A stretch of 64,000 bases of DNA from Bacillus sp. V5-8f (GTDB lineage Bacteria; Bacillota; Bacilli; Bacillales; DSM-1321): assembly GCF_002863565.1 (NCBI RefSeq), contig NZ_PGUW01000004.1:310001-374000 (forward strand), in the 5' to 3' direction. Positions 48,989 through 56,769 of this stretch are shown piece by piece. The position numbers were made by a program, and so were the translations under genes. Numbering within the stretch: position 1 is the stretch's first letter; each line of letters starts with the position of its first letter. The notes below the pieces were generated by a model that made no database searches, was not told the origin of the DNA, and saw only the letters and a list, made by a program, of their open reading frames with translations.

Positions 48989-50236
48989 TTGTCGTTAAAA
49001 AATAAACTGGGACGTATGAAAAGCCATATGAAATTGGACAGCCAGGAAAGGGAAGCTGCTGTCCAGGAAAATAAAAACCTAGTGAATGAGATCCCTTTTA
49101 TTGATAAATGGCAGGAGAACGAAACATCTGTCTATTGGTTTGATCATCAACATTGTTACATCAGGGAGGTACGTTATCCATTAGATTACCTTCACGGCAA
49201 GTACATGTTCAAGGACTTGCTCGATGTTGTCGAGCTTTGGAACAACTCATCTCTTGATCACCCTCTATCTGCCAAGGGCCATGGCGCGATGGATTTATTT
49301 TTCTTCGATACAGAGACAACGGGTCTGGGTGGAGGTGCGGGAAATACAATATTTTTGCTTGGATATGCATTTGTTGGGAACCAAGAAATCGTTGTAAGGC
49401 AGCATGTTTTGCCACAACCCGGGAACGAAATTCCCCTATACCAAAGCTTTTTGGAAAATATCAATTATGACACCCTTGTCACGTACAATGGAAAAGCATT
49501 TGACTGGCCGCAGCTAAAGACAAGGCATACTCTGATACGGGAGCATGTCCCACGGTTGCCGGATTTTGGTCATTTTGACTTGTACCATGCTTCAAGAAGG
49601 CTTTGGAAAAACAGGCTGGAAAAAGTGAAGCTTTCAGCAGTTGAAGAGGAAATACTAGGATTAAAAAGGGAGAATGATATCCCAGGCTATTTAGCGCCCA
49701 TGATATACTTTGATTTTGTTGAAAGAAAAGATCCGGAAATATTACTTGGCGTCATGAAGCATAATGAAATAGATATTCTCTCTTTGATTACACTTTATAT
49801 CCATTTGTCAAGGCAAATCCTCCAAGTTGAGGGATATGGTCAGGAAACCCTCGAAATTGCACGCTGGCTTAGTTATCTAGGAAAAAAAGAAGAGGCTAAT
49901 GAAACCTATCACCGTCTCCTTAAGCATGGATCAAAAGAGGAGCGAATCACGGCCAGTCACGCCATAGCGTATGAAATGAAAAAGAAAAAAGATTACGACA
50001 CTGCTTTAAAGATTTGGCTAGAAGTGGCTGAAAGAGGAACCCAAAGAGAAAAACACGAAGCATTGCATGAAATGTGTAAACTTTTAGAACACCAATACAA
50101 GCAACATGACAAGGCCCTTCAGCTTTCATTAAAGCTGCTTGAGGAACTGGAGGCTCTCCCTAATCCTTCAGCATCTCTAATACAAGACCTGTATAAACGC
50201 TGTGAACGGCTGAAAAGGAAGCTTGCCCGTTCTTAG
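48989..50236 (+). CDS. mrfB: DNA repair exonuclease MrfB (YprB)
   Basis: A 415-residue protein with an RNase H-like exonuclease domain (about 100-270; FFDTETTGLGGGAGNTIFLL, TYNGKAFDWPQLK, KHNEIDILSLITL) followed by TPR-like helices (about 290-410). It is the nuclease partner of MrfA. TTG 48989 is preferred, six bases after GAGGTG; GTG 48980 overlaps that site. Confidence 0.93.
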   Translation: MSLKNKLGRMKSHMKLDSQEREAAVQENKNLVNEIPFIDKWQENETSVYWFDHQHCYIREVRYPLDYLHGKYMFKDLLDVVELWNNSSLDHPLSAKGHGAMDLFFFDTETTGLGGGAGNTIFLLGYAFVGNQEIVVRQHVLPQPGNEIPLYQSFLENINYDTLVTYNGKAFDWPQLKTRHTLIREHVPRLPDFGHFDLYHASRRLWKNRLEKVKLSAVEEEILGLKRENDIPGYLAPMIYFDFVERKDPEILLGVMKHNEIDILSLITLYIHLSRQILQVEGYGQETLEIARWLSYLGKKEEANETYHRLLKHGSKEERITASHAIAYEMKKKKDYDTALKIWLEVAERGTQREKHEALHEMCKLLEHQYKQHDKALQLSLKLLEELEALPNPSASLIQDLYKRCERLKRKLARS

Positions 50237-50391
50237 ATGATAAGCATTGTGAAAATTTATCTGTCAGTTTTGATAAAGAATCATTGTTCCGTATTATCAA
50301 TGTGTGTAAAATGTAAGGATGTGAGAGGTCGCCATGCGTTTATAGAACGTATTGCAATGGCACCTCCAGATTATAGGACGGGGCGGGAAAC

Positions 50392-50490
50392 ATGTATAAA
50401 GCGATTTTATTTTTATTCTTTGTTGTTATTTGTTTAACTGGTTTTGTGTTTTCAACATTGAAGGACGGTTTTTATTCCTTTTTATCATAA
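50392..50490 (+). CDS. Possible 32-residue membrane peptide
   Basis: In the 343-bp space between mrfB and cotD a short frame codes for one hydrophobic helix (AILFLFFVVICLTGFVFS) and a short tail. A G-rich site (GGGGCGGG) lies just before ATG 50392, and TTGTTC (50284) with TAAAAT (50306) could be a promoter. It is below usual gene-finding limits; the remainder of the gap shows nothing else except the cotD promoter. Confidence 0.35.
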   Translation: MYKAILFLFFVVICLTGFVFSTLKDGFYSFLS

Positions 50491-50510
50491 ATATAGGTCT
50501 TTTTATTAGT

Positions 50511-50538
50511 ACAACTGTACCTCTAGATTCATAGTCTG
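50511..50538 (+). promoter_or_regulatory. Possible sigma-K promoter of cotD
   Basis: AC (50511-50512), 17 bases, then CATAGTCTG (50530-50538) matches the sigma-K pattern AC-N17-CATAnnnTA except for one base at the end. Late mother-cell expression is expected for a coat protein. Confidence 0.45.
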
Positions 50539-50579
50539 TTAGTGTAAATGAAACTATGAAGAAAGGGGACGCTTTTTGT

Positions 50580-51164
50580 ATGGAACATATGAAAAAGCAA
50601 TCTAACGTAATGGGAGCCCAAATGGGACCAAATGTTATGGGAGCCCAAATGGGTCCTTCTGGAAAAGGTCCTTCAGTAATGGGTGCTCAAGCTGGTCCGT
50701 ATGGAATGGGACCACAGCCAAGTCCTGCAGTAATGGGTGCGCAGGCAGGCCCTTACCCAGGTATGGGTCCTGGGGTTTCACCGGCAGGTATGGGTCCTGG
50801 GGTTTTACCGGCAGGTATGGGTCCTGGGGTTTTACCGGCAGGTATGGGTCCCGGGGTTTCGCCAGCAGGTATGGGACCAGGTCCATTTGGTCCGGTCGGT
50901 CCAACTAATGTTGCACCTGCCCAAGTGATGCCGGGAACTGTTTCACCAACGCAGAATTTTGTGAATACCAACGTGATTCCACATGTTGTGCCGCATGTGC
51001 ATCCATCACACACAACAAATGTGAATCAACACGTTTTTACTCACCAGCATTACTTCCCGCACACTGCATCAGTCGTTAATCAATGTTTTGAACAGCATGT
51101 GGTTTGTCCGGGCAGGCCTCCGGTCGCACCTCTCCATCCTTGCCTTCCGCGGCCATTTTGTTAA
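50580..51164 (+). CDS. cotD: Spore coat protein CotD with N-terminal repeats
   Basis: A 194-residue coat protein. The last ~70 residues are CotD-like, with VPHVHPSHTTNVNQHVFTH and HYFPHT, rich in histidine and with cysteines near the end. In front lies a Gly/Pro/Met repeat region absent from the 75-residue B. subtilis CotD: two NVMGAQMGP units, spaced VMGAQAGP units and four GMGPGVSPA-type units. ATG 50580 follows GAAAGGGG. It occupies the same position (mrfB-cotD-ypsA) as in B. subtilis. Confidence 0.88.
   Translation: MEHMKKQSNVMGAQMGPNVMGAQMGPSGKGPSVMGAQAGPYGMGPQPSPAVMGAQAGPYPGMGPGVSPAGMGPGVLPAGMGPGVLPAGMGPGVSPAGMGPGPFGPVGPTNVAPAQVMPGTVSPTQNFVNTNVIPHVVPHVHPSHTTNVNQHVFTHQHYFPHTASVVNQCFEQHVVCPGRPPVAPLHPCLPRPFC
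50604..50867 (+). repeat. 27-bp tandem repeats in cotD
   Basis: Two adjacent 27-bp units (50604-50657) code for NVMGAQMGP. Four nearly identical 27-bp units (50760-50867) code for GMGPGVSPA or GMGPGVLPA, and two central ones are identical in DNA. The shared nine-residue period and the close DNA identity point to recent slippage or unequal crossing-over. Confidence 0.92.
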
Positions 51165-51170
51165 AGGGAA

Positions 51171-51196
51171 ACAAGGGCAATAGCCCTTGTTCTTTA
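51171..51196 (+). terminator. Terminator of cotD
   Basis: ACAAGGGC (51171-51178) pairs with GCCCTTGT (51183-51190), followed by TTCTTT. Confidence 0.9.
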
Positions 51197-51222
51197 TTAT
51201 TAAAAGAAAGGAATCATACGGA

Positions 51223-51768
51223 TTGAACGTAATATACATAACTGGCTATAAACCTTTTGAAATTGGCATATTTAAAAATGATCATGAGGGTGTAAAATAT
51301 ATAAAACGGGCAATAAAACGTCGGTTGGTTCCTTTAATTGAAGAGGGTGGCGAATGGGTGATTGTTTCCGGCCAGCTTGGTGTTGAGTTGTGGGCTGCAG
51401 AGGTTTTGATTGAGCTGAAAAATGAATATGATCATGTAAAGCTGGGTGTATTGACACCATATTTGCAACAGCAAGAGGCTTGGAATGAAGCGAACCAGCA
51501 GTATTATGAGAATATTTTGGCGCATGCGGATTTCGTTGATTCTATCTCGAAAAAGCCATACGAAGGCCCGCAGCAGCTGAAGGCAAAGAATCTTTTCATG
51601 GTTCACAAAAGCGATGGTATGATTATCGTGTATGATGAGGAGAAGGAAGGTACTCCCAAGTACGCTTTGGCAGAGGCGGTAAGATACAGTGCTGACAATC
51701 CTTATCAAATTATTCGTATTTCATTAGATGACCTTCAGCAGGCTGCAGAAGAAGATCAATGGAGTTGA
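51223..51768 (+). CDS. ypsA: YpsA, SLOG-family protein
   Basis: A 181-residue Rossmann-like SLOG-superfamily protein (NVIYITGYKPFEIGIF; WVIVSGQLGVELWAAEV). YpsA influences cell division and works with GpsB in Firmicutes; the ligand, possibly a nucleotide, is not known. TTG 51223 gives the family N-terminus and has AAAGGA upstream. It lies just before gpsB. Confidence 0.92.
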   Translation: MNVIYITGYKPFEIGIFKNDHEGVKYIKRAIKRRLVPLIEEGGEWVIVSGQLGVELWAAEVLIELKNEYDHVKLGVLTPYLQQQEAWNEANQQYYENILAHADFVDSISKKPYEGPQQLKAKNLFMVHKSDGMIIVYDEEKEGTPKYALAEAVRYSADNPYQIIRISLDDLQQAAEEDQWS

Positions 51769-51885
51769 AAAGGTAACGCGTCCAATACCGCCCCCAAATG
51801 AAGATGTGCCGTTGACAAATCAAGGGTTATTTGAAAAAATAATAAGTACAAATTGATGTATCGCGAAAGTATTGAGGTGAATCTT

Positions 51886-52197
51886 ATGCTATCTGATAAG
51901 ATAAAATTATCGGCTAAAGACATTCTTGAAAAAGATTTTAAGACGGCAATGCGCGGATATAAACCAGAAGATGTTGACCAATTTCTCGATTTAGTCATAA
52001 AAGACTACGAAGCATTCCACCAAGAGATCGAAGAGCTGAAGCAGGAAAACCTTAGGCTAAGAAAACAAGCGGATGATATCTCTAGGCGCCAAACACAACC
52101 GACAACCAGTGTAACACCGGGAACGACTAATTTTGACATCCTAAAAAGGCTATCAAACCTGGAAAAGCATGTGTTCGGAAGCAAATTGTATGACTGA
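51886..52197 (+). CDS. gpsB: Cell division protein GpsB
   Basis: A 103-residue coiled-coil adaptor that links PBP1 and other wall enzymes to the septum and moves them between elongation and division. The DivIVA-like N-terminal domain ([20 protein letters not shown]) is followed by a coiled coil and a C-terminal trimerising segment ending [23 protein letters not shown] 51886 follows TGAGGTGA. Its client PBP1 is also in this window. Confidence 0.97.
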   Translation: MLSDKIKLSAKDILEKDFKTAMRGYKPEDVDQFLDLVIKDYEAFHQEIEELKQENLRLRKQADDISRRQTQPTTSVTPGTTNFDILKRLSNLEKHVFGSKLYD

Positions 52198-52220
52198 GCT
52201 TGTTATAAGTTTAAACGAAT

Positions 52221-52255
52221 AATCAATCTTTCATAAATTATTTGATTGATTTTTT
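52221..52255 (+). terminator. Terminator of gpsB
   Basis: AATCAATC (52221-52228) pairs with GATTGATT (52244-52251), followed by T to 52255. The 3' arm overlaps the -35 box of the next promoter. Confidence 0.7.
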
Positions 52256-52273
52256 CGCTCATTGTGGTATAAT
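52246..52273 (+). promoter_or_regulatory. Promoter in front of the rnpB leader region
   Basis: TTGATT (52246-52251), 16 bp, and TATAAT (52268-52273) with a TGG extension just before it form a strong sigma-A promoter, about 200 bp upstream of rnpB and separate from the rnpB promoter. Confidence 0.65.
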
Positions 52274-52279
52274 CTTTAC

Positions 52280-52440
52280 TGGAAAGAGCAGAGAGAGTTG
52301 TTAAGCCTATGCAAGTTGAGTGTATCAGCTTTGCAGTACGGCATGTGAACACAGGGCTCACATGAAAAAAGCAAAAGCCTAAAATTCATGATTCGATCCA
52401 GAACCATATCTCGTAAGAGATAAATTAGTTTGATTTACCA
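52280..52440 (+). ncRNA. Unassigned structured RNA region between gpsB and rnpB
   Basis: A promoter at 52246-52273 would transcribe this 160-nt stretch. It can fold into a nested hairpin: GCTTTGC (52328-52334) with GCAAAAGC (52371-52378) and inside it CATGTGA (52342-52348) with TCACATG (52358-52364). A second hairpin, TATCTC-GTAA-GAGATA (52407-52422), has a GNRA tetraloop. No terminator lies before rnpB. It has no convincing reading frame; the longest ATG frame (at 52310) is 18 codons without a good ribosome site. I do not recognise a family. Confidence 0.35.
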
Positions 52441-52469
52441 TTGATGTTTTATCAGCAATTTATTATAAT
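52441..52469 (+). promoter_or_regulatory. Promoter of rnpB
   Basis: TTGATG (52441-52446), exactly 17 bp, then TATAAT (52464-52469). It predicts a start near 52477, right at the expected 5' end of RNase P RNA. Confidence 0.75.
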
Positions 52470-52476
52470 AGTTTAT

Positions 52477-52888
52477 GTTGTGAATGACGTTCAGGTAATC
52501 GCTGCAGCTTTCGGCTGTAGAGGAAAGTCCATGCTCGCACGGGCTGAGATGTCCGTAGTGTTCGTGCCTGGCGAAAAAATAAGCCAGGGCAGCAAGTTGT
52601 TTGCTGACGGCTGGGAAAATGCCTAAGTCCTTTATGGATATGGTATGAATACCTTTAAAAGTGCCACAGTGACGGAGCCTTTCCGGAAACGGAAAGGGTG
52701 GAACGAGGTAAACCCCACGAGCGAGAAACCCAAATTATGGTAGGGGAGCTTTCTTCCTTGGAAAAAATGAACGAGGGAGAAGGACAGAAGCTTATGCATC
52801 TGTAGATAGATGATTACCGCCGAAGTACGAGATGGATAATCGCTTGCAGTACTGAGGAACAAAACATGGCTTATAGGACGTTATCATA
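52477..52888 (+). ncRNA. rnpB: RNase P RNA, class B
   Basis: The RNA component of RNase P, which makes mature 5' ends of tRNAs. The conserved landmarks are all readable: GTAATCGCTGCAG, GAGGAAAGTCCATGCTCGCAC, GTGCCACAGTGACGGAG, GGTAAACCCC, GAGCGAGAAACCCAAATT, GGGGAGCTTTCTTCC, CTGTAGATAGATGATTACCG and ACAAAACATGGCTTA. The order and spacing match the Bacillus (class B) form. The ends pair as ATGACGT with ACGTTAT (helix P1); exact termini are estimates. Confidence 0.96.
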
Positions 52889-52909
52889 ATATATCCTTTT
52901 AAAACGAGC

Positions 52910-52938
52910 AACTCTCCTTTCGTAAAGGAGAGTTTTTA
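52910..52938 (+). terminator. Terminator of rnpB
   Basis: AACTCTCCTTT pairs perfectly with AAAGGAGAGTT around CGT, followed by TTT. Confidence 0.93.
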
Positions 52939-53101
52939 TTTTTATACATAAGGATTAGCTAAGAATCCAAAATTCGTCTTTTTTATGAATGTTTGGCGAT
53001 ATTTAGCGAAAATCCTCAAAATAATTACATACGGAAAAGGAATTTTACATTATCATTATATCTATAATGCCATCTCAGTGGGATTCAGGTAGGTGATTAT
53101 T

Positions 53102-55168
53102 GTGATCAATTTGGAGCTAGAAATTATTTCCCGTGAATTCACGGCAATGGCTGATCTGCTCTTCAATCAGGTCAAGGAAGGGGTCATTTTGCTGTCAGGG
53201 GAAGGTGATATCTTGGAGTGCAATGCCGCTGCAGCAGAGATTACAGGGTATTTGCCGGATGAACTGAAAGCCCAAGGATTTTCGTTATTGTTAGAGGAAA
53301 ATCATTCCTCCGATTATTTGAGGGAAATGAAAGAACGTCCAGATGGAGCGTTTGAGAAACTTCAAATGATTCGCAAAAACGGTACGGTATTTCCTTGTTC
53401 GATAAAATACCGTTTGTTTTCATACGGAAATGGCAGCAGTTATTTTCTTCTCACCTTTTCGGAAAACGCTCGAAAAAACCGCTGGAATCAAGAAAGCAAG
53501 CTAAGTGAAAAAATATTCGAGAATATTGAAGAAGGCGTTATGATCACCGATGCTGACAAGAGGATCCTTTCCGTTAACCCGGCTTTTCAAATCGTTACGG
53601 GCTACTCGTTGGAAGAGGTAATTGGAAAGACGCCAAAGATTCTTCAATCTGGATTACATAATAAGCGATTCTATGATGAAATGTGGAGTGAAATTAATCA
53701 AAAAGGGCGATGGAATGGTGAGGTCTGGAATAAACGGAAGGACGGAGAGGTTTTCCCGGAATGGCTGACAATCAGTTTGATCAAGGATGAAAATGAGGAA
53801 ATAACGAATTTCGTTGCTGTTTTTTCAGATATTTCCGAACGCAAGAATGCCGAGGACCAGCTTAGAAAGCTGGCGCATTACGATTCCCTGACCGGCGCTG
53901 CAAATCGCTATCTTCTTAATGAACAGCTCGATCGGCTGCTGGTCACGGCGGAAAGGTACAAGCAGCTTCTAGCCGTATTATTCCTTGATTTGGACCGATT
54001 TAAAATGGTTAATGATACGTTGGGACATAACTATGGTGACTTGCTCCTTAAAAAGGTTTCAGCTCGCTTGAAAGGGCTCTTAAAGAATAAAGATATGATA
54101 GCCCGACTTGGCGGTGATGAATTCGTTATTGTGTTACCAAACATTAAACACCCTAAAGAGGCTGCTCATATCTCAGGAGAAATCATCCGCTCTTTGGAAC
54201 AGCCGTTTATACTGGAGGATAAGGAAGTGTATACATCCACATCAATCGGCATTGGAGTCTTCCCTTTTGATGGAAAAGATACGGATACATTGATCAAAAA
54301 TGCCGACAGGGCCATGTATGTGGCAAAGTCGAATGGCCGAAATAAATTTGAGTTTTATCATTCGGGCCAGCATCAAGAAAATGAGAGCAGGAAATTGTCT
54401 GTTGAAAATCGGTTGCGTAAAGCCATTGAAAACAAGGAATTATCTTTATATTACCAGCCGCAGGCTCTTGCAAATACCGGAGAAATCACCGGTGTAGAAG
54501 CATTGCTTAGATGGAACGATAAGGAATTGGGCAACATATCCCCTGGAGAGTTTATTCCAATTGCTGAAGAAACCGGGTTAATCGTTCCCATAAGTGAGTG
54601 GGTCATTGACCAAGCGTGCCAGGATATTAAATTCTTGCATGTATCCGGGCACCCTGTTTTAAAGGTTGCTATTAACATATCCGGAATCCATTTCGGTCAA
54701 GATGATTTTGTGAAAAATGTAAGCCGAATCATTGAAAAAACGAATATTAAAACACATCTTGTGGAATTAGAACTAACAGAGAGCACAATCATGCCAAATG
54801 CTCCTGAATCCATAAGCAAGCTTGTCAAGCTAAAGCAGCTCGGTATCAAATTGTCAATAGACGACTTTGGCACAGGGTACTCATCTTTAAGCTATCTGCA
54901 TCGCTTTCCAATTGATTCGTTAAAAATTGACCAAAGCTTTGTAAAAAATCTTTCTATTTATAAAGAGGATGCATCGATTGTAACGGCAATCATTACGATG
55001 GCCCATACATTAAACCTCGAGGTAGTTGCCGAGGGTGTCGAAAATAATAAACAACTGAAATTCCTGAAAAAAAATGGCTGCGAAACCATTCAGGGTTTTT
55101 TCTTAACGAAACCACTCCCTTTTGAAGAGTTAAAGACTCTCCTTCAAAGCTGGGAGCCTTGGATTTAA
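53102..55168 (+). CDS. PAS-PAS-GGDEF-EAL cyclic-di-GMP signalling protein
   Basis: A 688-residue cytoplasmic sensor. Two PAS domains lie at about 15-120 and 135-250 (ISERKNAED linker), then a diguanylate cyclase domain with RLGGDEF (GGDEF at 337-341) and a phosphodiesterase domain with EALLR at 466-470, NISGIHF and DDFGTGYSS (587-595). All main catalytic motifs of both halves look intact, so it could make or degrade c-di-GMP. The product-inhibition RxxD site five residues upstream of GGDEF reads KNKD, so the arginine is replaced. GTG 53102 follows AGGTGA. It sits alone between rnpB and the methyltransferase, a place where B. subtilis has no such gene. Confidence 0.93.
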   Translation: MINLELEIISREFTAMADLLFNQVKEGVILLSGEGDILECNAAAAEITGYLPDELKAQGFSLLLEENHSSDYLREMKERPDGAFEKLQMIRKNGTVFPCSIKYRLFSYGNGSSYFLLTFSENARKNRWNQESKLSEKIFENIEEGVMITDADKRILSVNPAFQIVTGYSLEEVIGKTPKILQSGLHNKRFYDEMWSEINQKGRWNGEVWNKRKDGEVFPEWLTISLIKDENEEITNFVAVFSDISERKNAEDQLRKLAHYDSLTGAANRYLLNEQLDRLLVTAERYKQLLAVLFLDLDRFKMVNDTLGHNYGDLLLKKVSARLKGLLKNKDMIARLGGDEFVIVLPNIKHPKEAAHISGEIIRSLEQPFILEDKEVYTSTSIGIGVFPFDGKDTDTLIKNADRAMYVAKSNGRNKFEFYHSGQHQENESRKLSVENRLRKAIENKELSLYYQPQALANTGEITGVEALLRWNDKELGNISPGEFIPIAEETGLIVPISEWVIDQACQDIKFLHVSGHPVLKVAINISGIHFGQDDFVKNVSRIIEKTNIKTHLVELELTESTIMPNAPESISKLVKLKQLGIKLSIDDFGTGYSSLSYLHRFPIDSLKIDQSFVKNLSIYKEDASIVTAIITMAHTLNLEVVAEGVENNKQLKFLKKNGCETIQGFFLTKPLPFEELKTLLQSWEPWI

Positions 55169-55187
55169 TCTGAAAGATGGTGTTCTT

Positions 55188-56324
55188 ATGAAGTATGATA
55201 TTATTGCTACAGCTGCGATGGGCCTTGAATCGGTTGTTGCCAAGGAAGTGCGCGGCCTTGGATATGACTGTCAAGTAGAAAACGGAAAGGTTATCTATAG
55301 AGGTGACGCACAGGCGATTGCCAGGTCCAATATGTGGTTGAGGACCGCCGACCGGATAAGAATAAAAGTTGGCGAATTTAAGGCGACTACATTTGATGAA
55401 CTGTTCGAGAATACAAAATCGTTGAACTGGGAGGACTATTTGCCTGAAGATGCAGAATTCCCTGTTAGCGGAAAATCAGTGAAATCCACACTGTTTAGCG
55501 TGCCTGATTGCCAGGCGATCGTAAAGAAAGCAATCGTGAACAGAATGCAAACTTCCTATAAACGTACATCCTGGCTAGCGGAAAATGGCCCTCTTTTTAA
55601 GGTGGAAGTATCCCTGCTGAAGGATATTGCTACACTTACCATTGATGCAAGTGGTGCGGGGCTGCATAAAAGGGGATATCGGGCAGGGCAAGGGGAAGCG
55701 CCTTTAAAGGAAACACTGGCAGCAGCGTTAATTATGTTGACGAACTGGCACCCCGACAAACCGTTTATCGATCCTTTCACAGGTTCGGGAACCATTCCGA
55801 TAGAAGCCGCATTGATCGGACAAAATATTGCTCCTGGATTTAATCGCGGATTCGTATCCGAGAGCTGGCCATGGATCGGCAGCAAAACCTGGGAAGAAGT
55901 AAGACAGGAAGCGGAAGACCTTGCAAAATATGATGAACCGGTTGATATCTCCGGGTTTGACATTGATCATAAAATGGTTGAAGTTGCAAAGGCAAACAGC
56001 ATGGAAGCAGGCCTCGGCGAATTAATCAATTTTAAACAAATGCAAGTCAGAGATTTTGCTACACAAAAAGAATATGGTGTAATTGTTGGAAATCCCCCGT
56101 ACGGAGAACGTCTGGGAGAGAAAAAGGCCGTGGAAAAAATGTACCAGGAAATGGGGCAGGCTTTCAGTAAGCTTGATACCTGGTCCATTTATATTATTAC
56201 TTCCCATCCTGACTTTGAAAAGCTATATGGAAGGTCTGCCACGAAAAAACGGAAGCTCTTCAATGGATTCATCAGAACGGATTACTACCAATATTGGGGA
56301 AAGCGACCGCCAAGAACTAATTAA
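55188..56324 (+). CDS. ypsC: THUMP-domain rRNA guanine N2-methyltransferase (RlmL-like)
   Basis: A 378-residue SAM-dependent RNA methyltransferase. The N-terminal THUMP/ferredoxin-like part (about 1-155; MGLESVVAKEVRGLGY) binds RNA; the catalytic part has the SAM motif FIDPFTGSGTIPIEAALIG and the N-methylase motif NPPYGERLG. It corresponds to B. subtilis YpsC and the N-terminal half of E. coli RlmL, which makes m2G in 23S rRNA. ATG 55188 is 19 bp after the GGDEF-EAL gene. Confidence 0.94.
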   Translation: MKYDIIATAAMGLESVVAKEVRGLGYDCQVENGKVIYRGDAQAIARSNMWLRTADRIRIKVGEFKATTFDELFENTKSLNWEDYLPEDAEFPVSGKSVKSTLFSVPDCQAIVKKAIVNRMQTSYKRTSWLAENGPLFKVEVSLLKDIATLTIDASGAGLHKRGYRAGQGEAPLKETLAAALIMLTNWHPDKPFIDPFTGSGTIPIEAALIGQNIAPGFNRGFVSESWPWIGSKTWEEVRQEAEDLAKYDEPVDISGFDIDHKMVEVAKANSMEAGLGELINFKQMQVRDFATQKEYGVIVGNPPYGERLGEKKAVEKMYQEMGQAFSKLDTWSIYIITSHPDFEKLYGRSATKKRKLFNGFIRTDYYQYWGKRPPRTN

Positions 56325-56432
56325 AGACGAATGGTGAAAGTATTACTACCTCATTAAAATAAAAGCATAACTTCTCCCCTTTCCGTATAAAATGTATATA
56401 TCTTTTTCTCCAGCGGATTGGGGGTGGCTCAA

Positions 56433-56609
56433 GTGGATACAAAATTATTTGATTTCGGATTAATTACCAGGGCTTTATATACTTCCTATGAGTCAATAAA
56501 GCTTGACGGGTACGACAAGAACTCTCTGACGAAACTAATGGATGCAGAGAAAAATCTTTTTCAAGCATTGTCATTCCATTTGCAAAGAGAACATGGCAAG
56601 GACGACTAA
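56433..56609 (+). CDS. Small protein of unknown function
   Basis: A 58-residue hydrophilic, probably helical protein (MDTKLFDFGLITRALYTSYE). GTG 56433 is preferred because GGGGGTGG ends six bases before; TTG 56418 and GTG 56424 are within or before that site. A good ribosome site and its own terminator support it as a real gene. Confidence 0.65.
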   Translation: MDTKLFDFGLITRALYTSYESIKLDGYDKNSLTKLMDAEKNLFQALSFHLQREHGKDD

Positions 56610-56619
56610 ATAGCATCAA

Positions 56620-56649
56620 AATTGCTGGAGCCTCCCAGCAATTTTTTTA
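56620..56649 (+). terminator. Terminator after the 58-residue gene
   Basis: TTGCTGG (56622-56628) pairs with CCAGCAA (56635-56641), then seven T. Confidence 0.9.
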
Positions 56650-56769
56650 TTCTCGTCTGTATACTGTTTTCTTGACCAATAATCAATAGTACGTAATAAT
56701 AGCATTTTGCACTAATACTTCATAAAAAGTTAACAGCTTGTTAGCTTATATAATAAAGGGGAGAACGGG

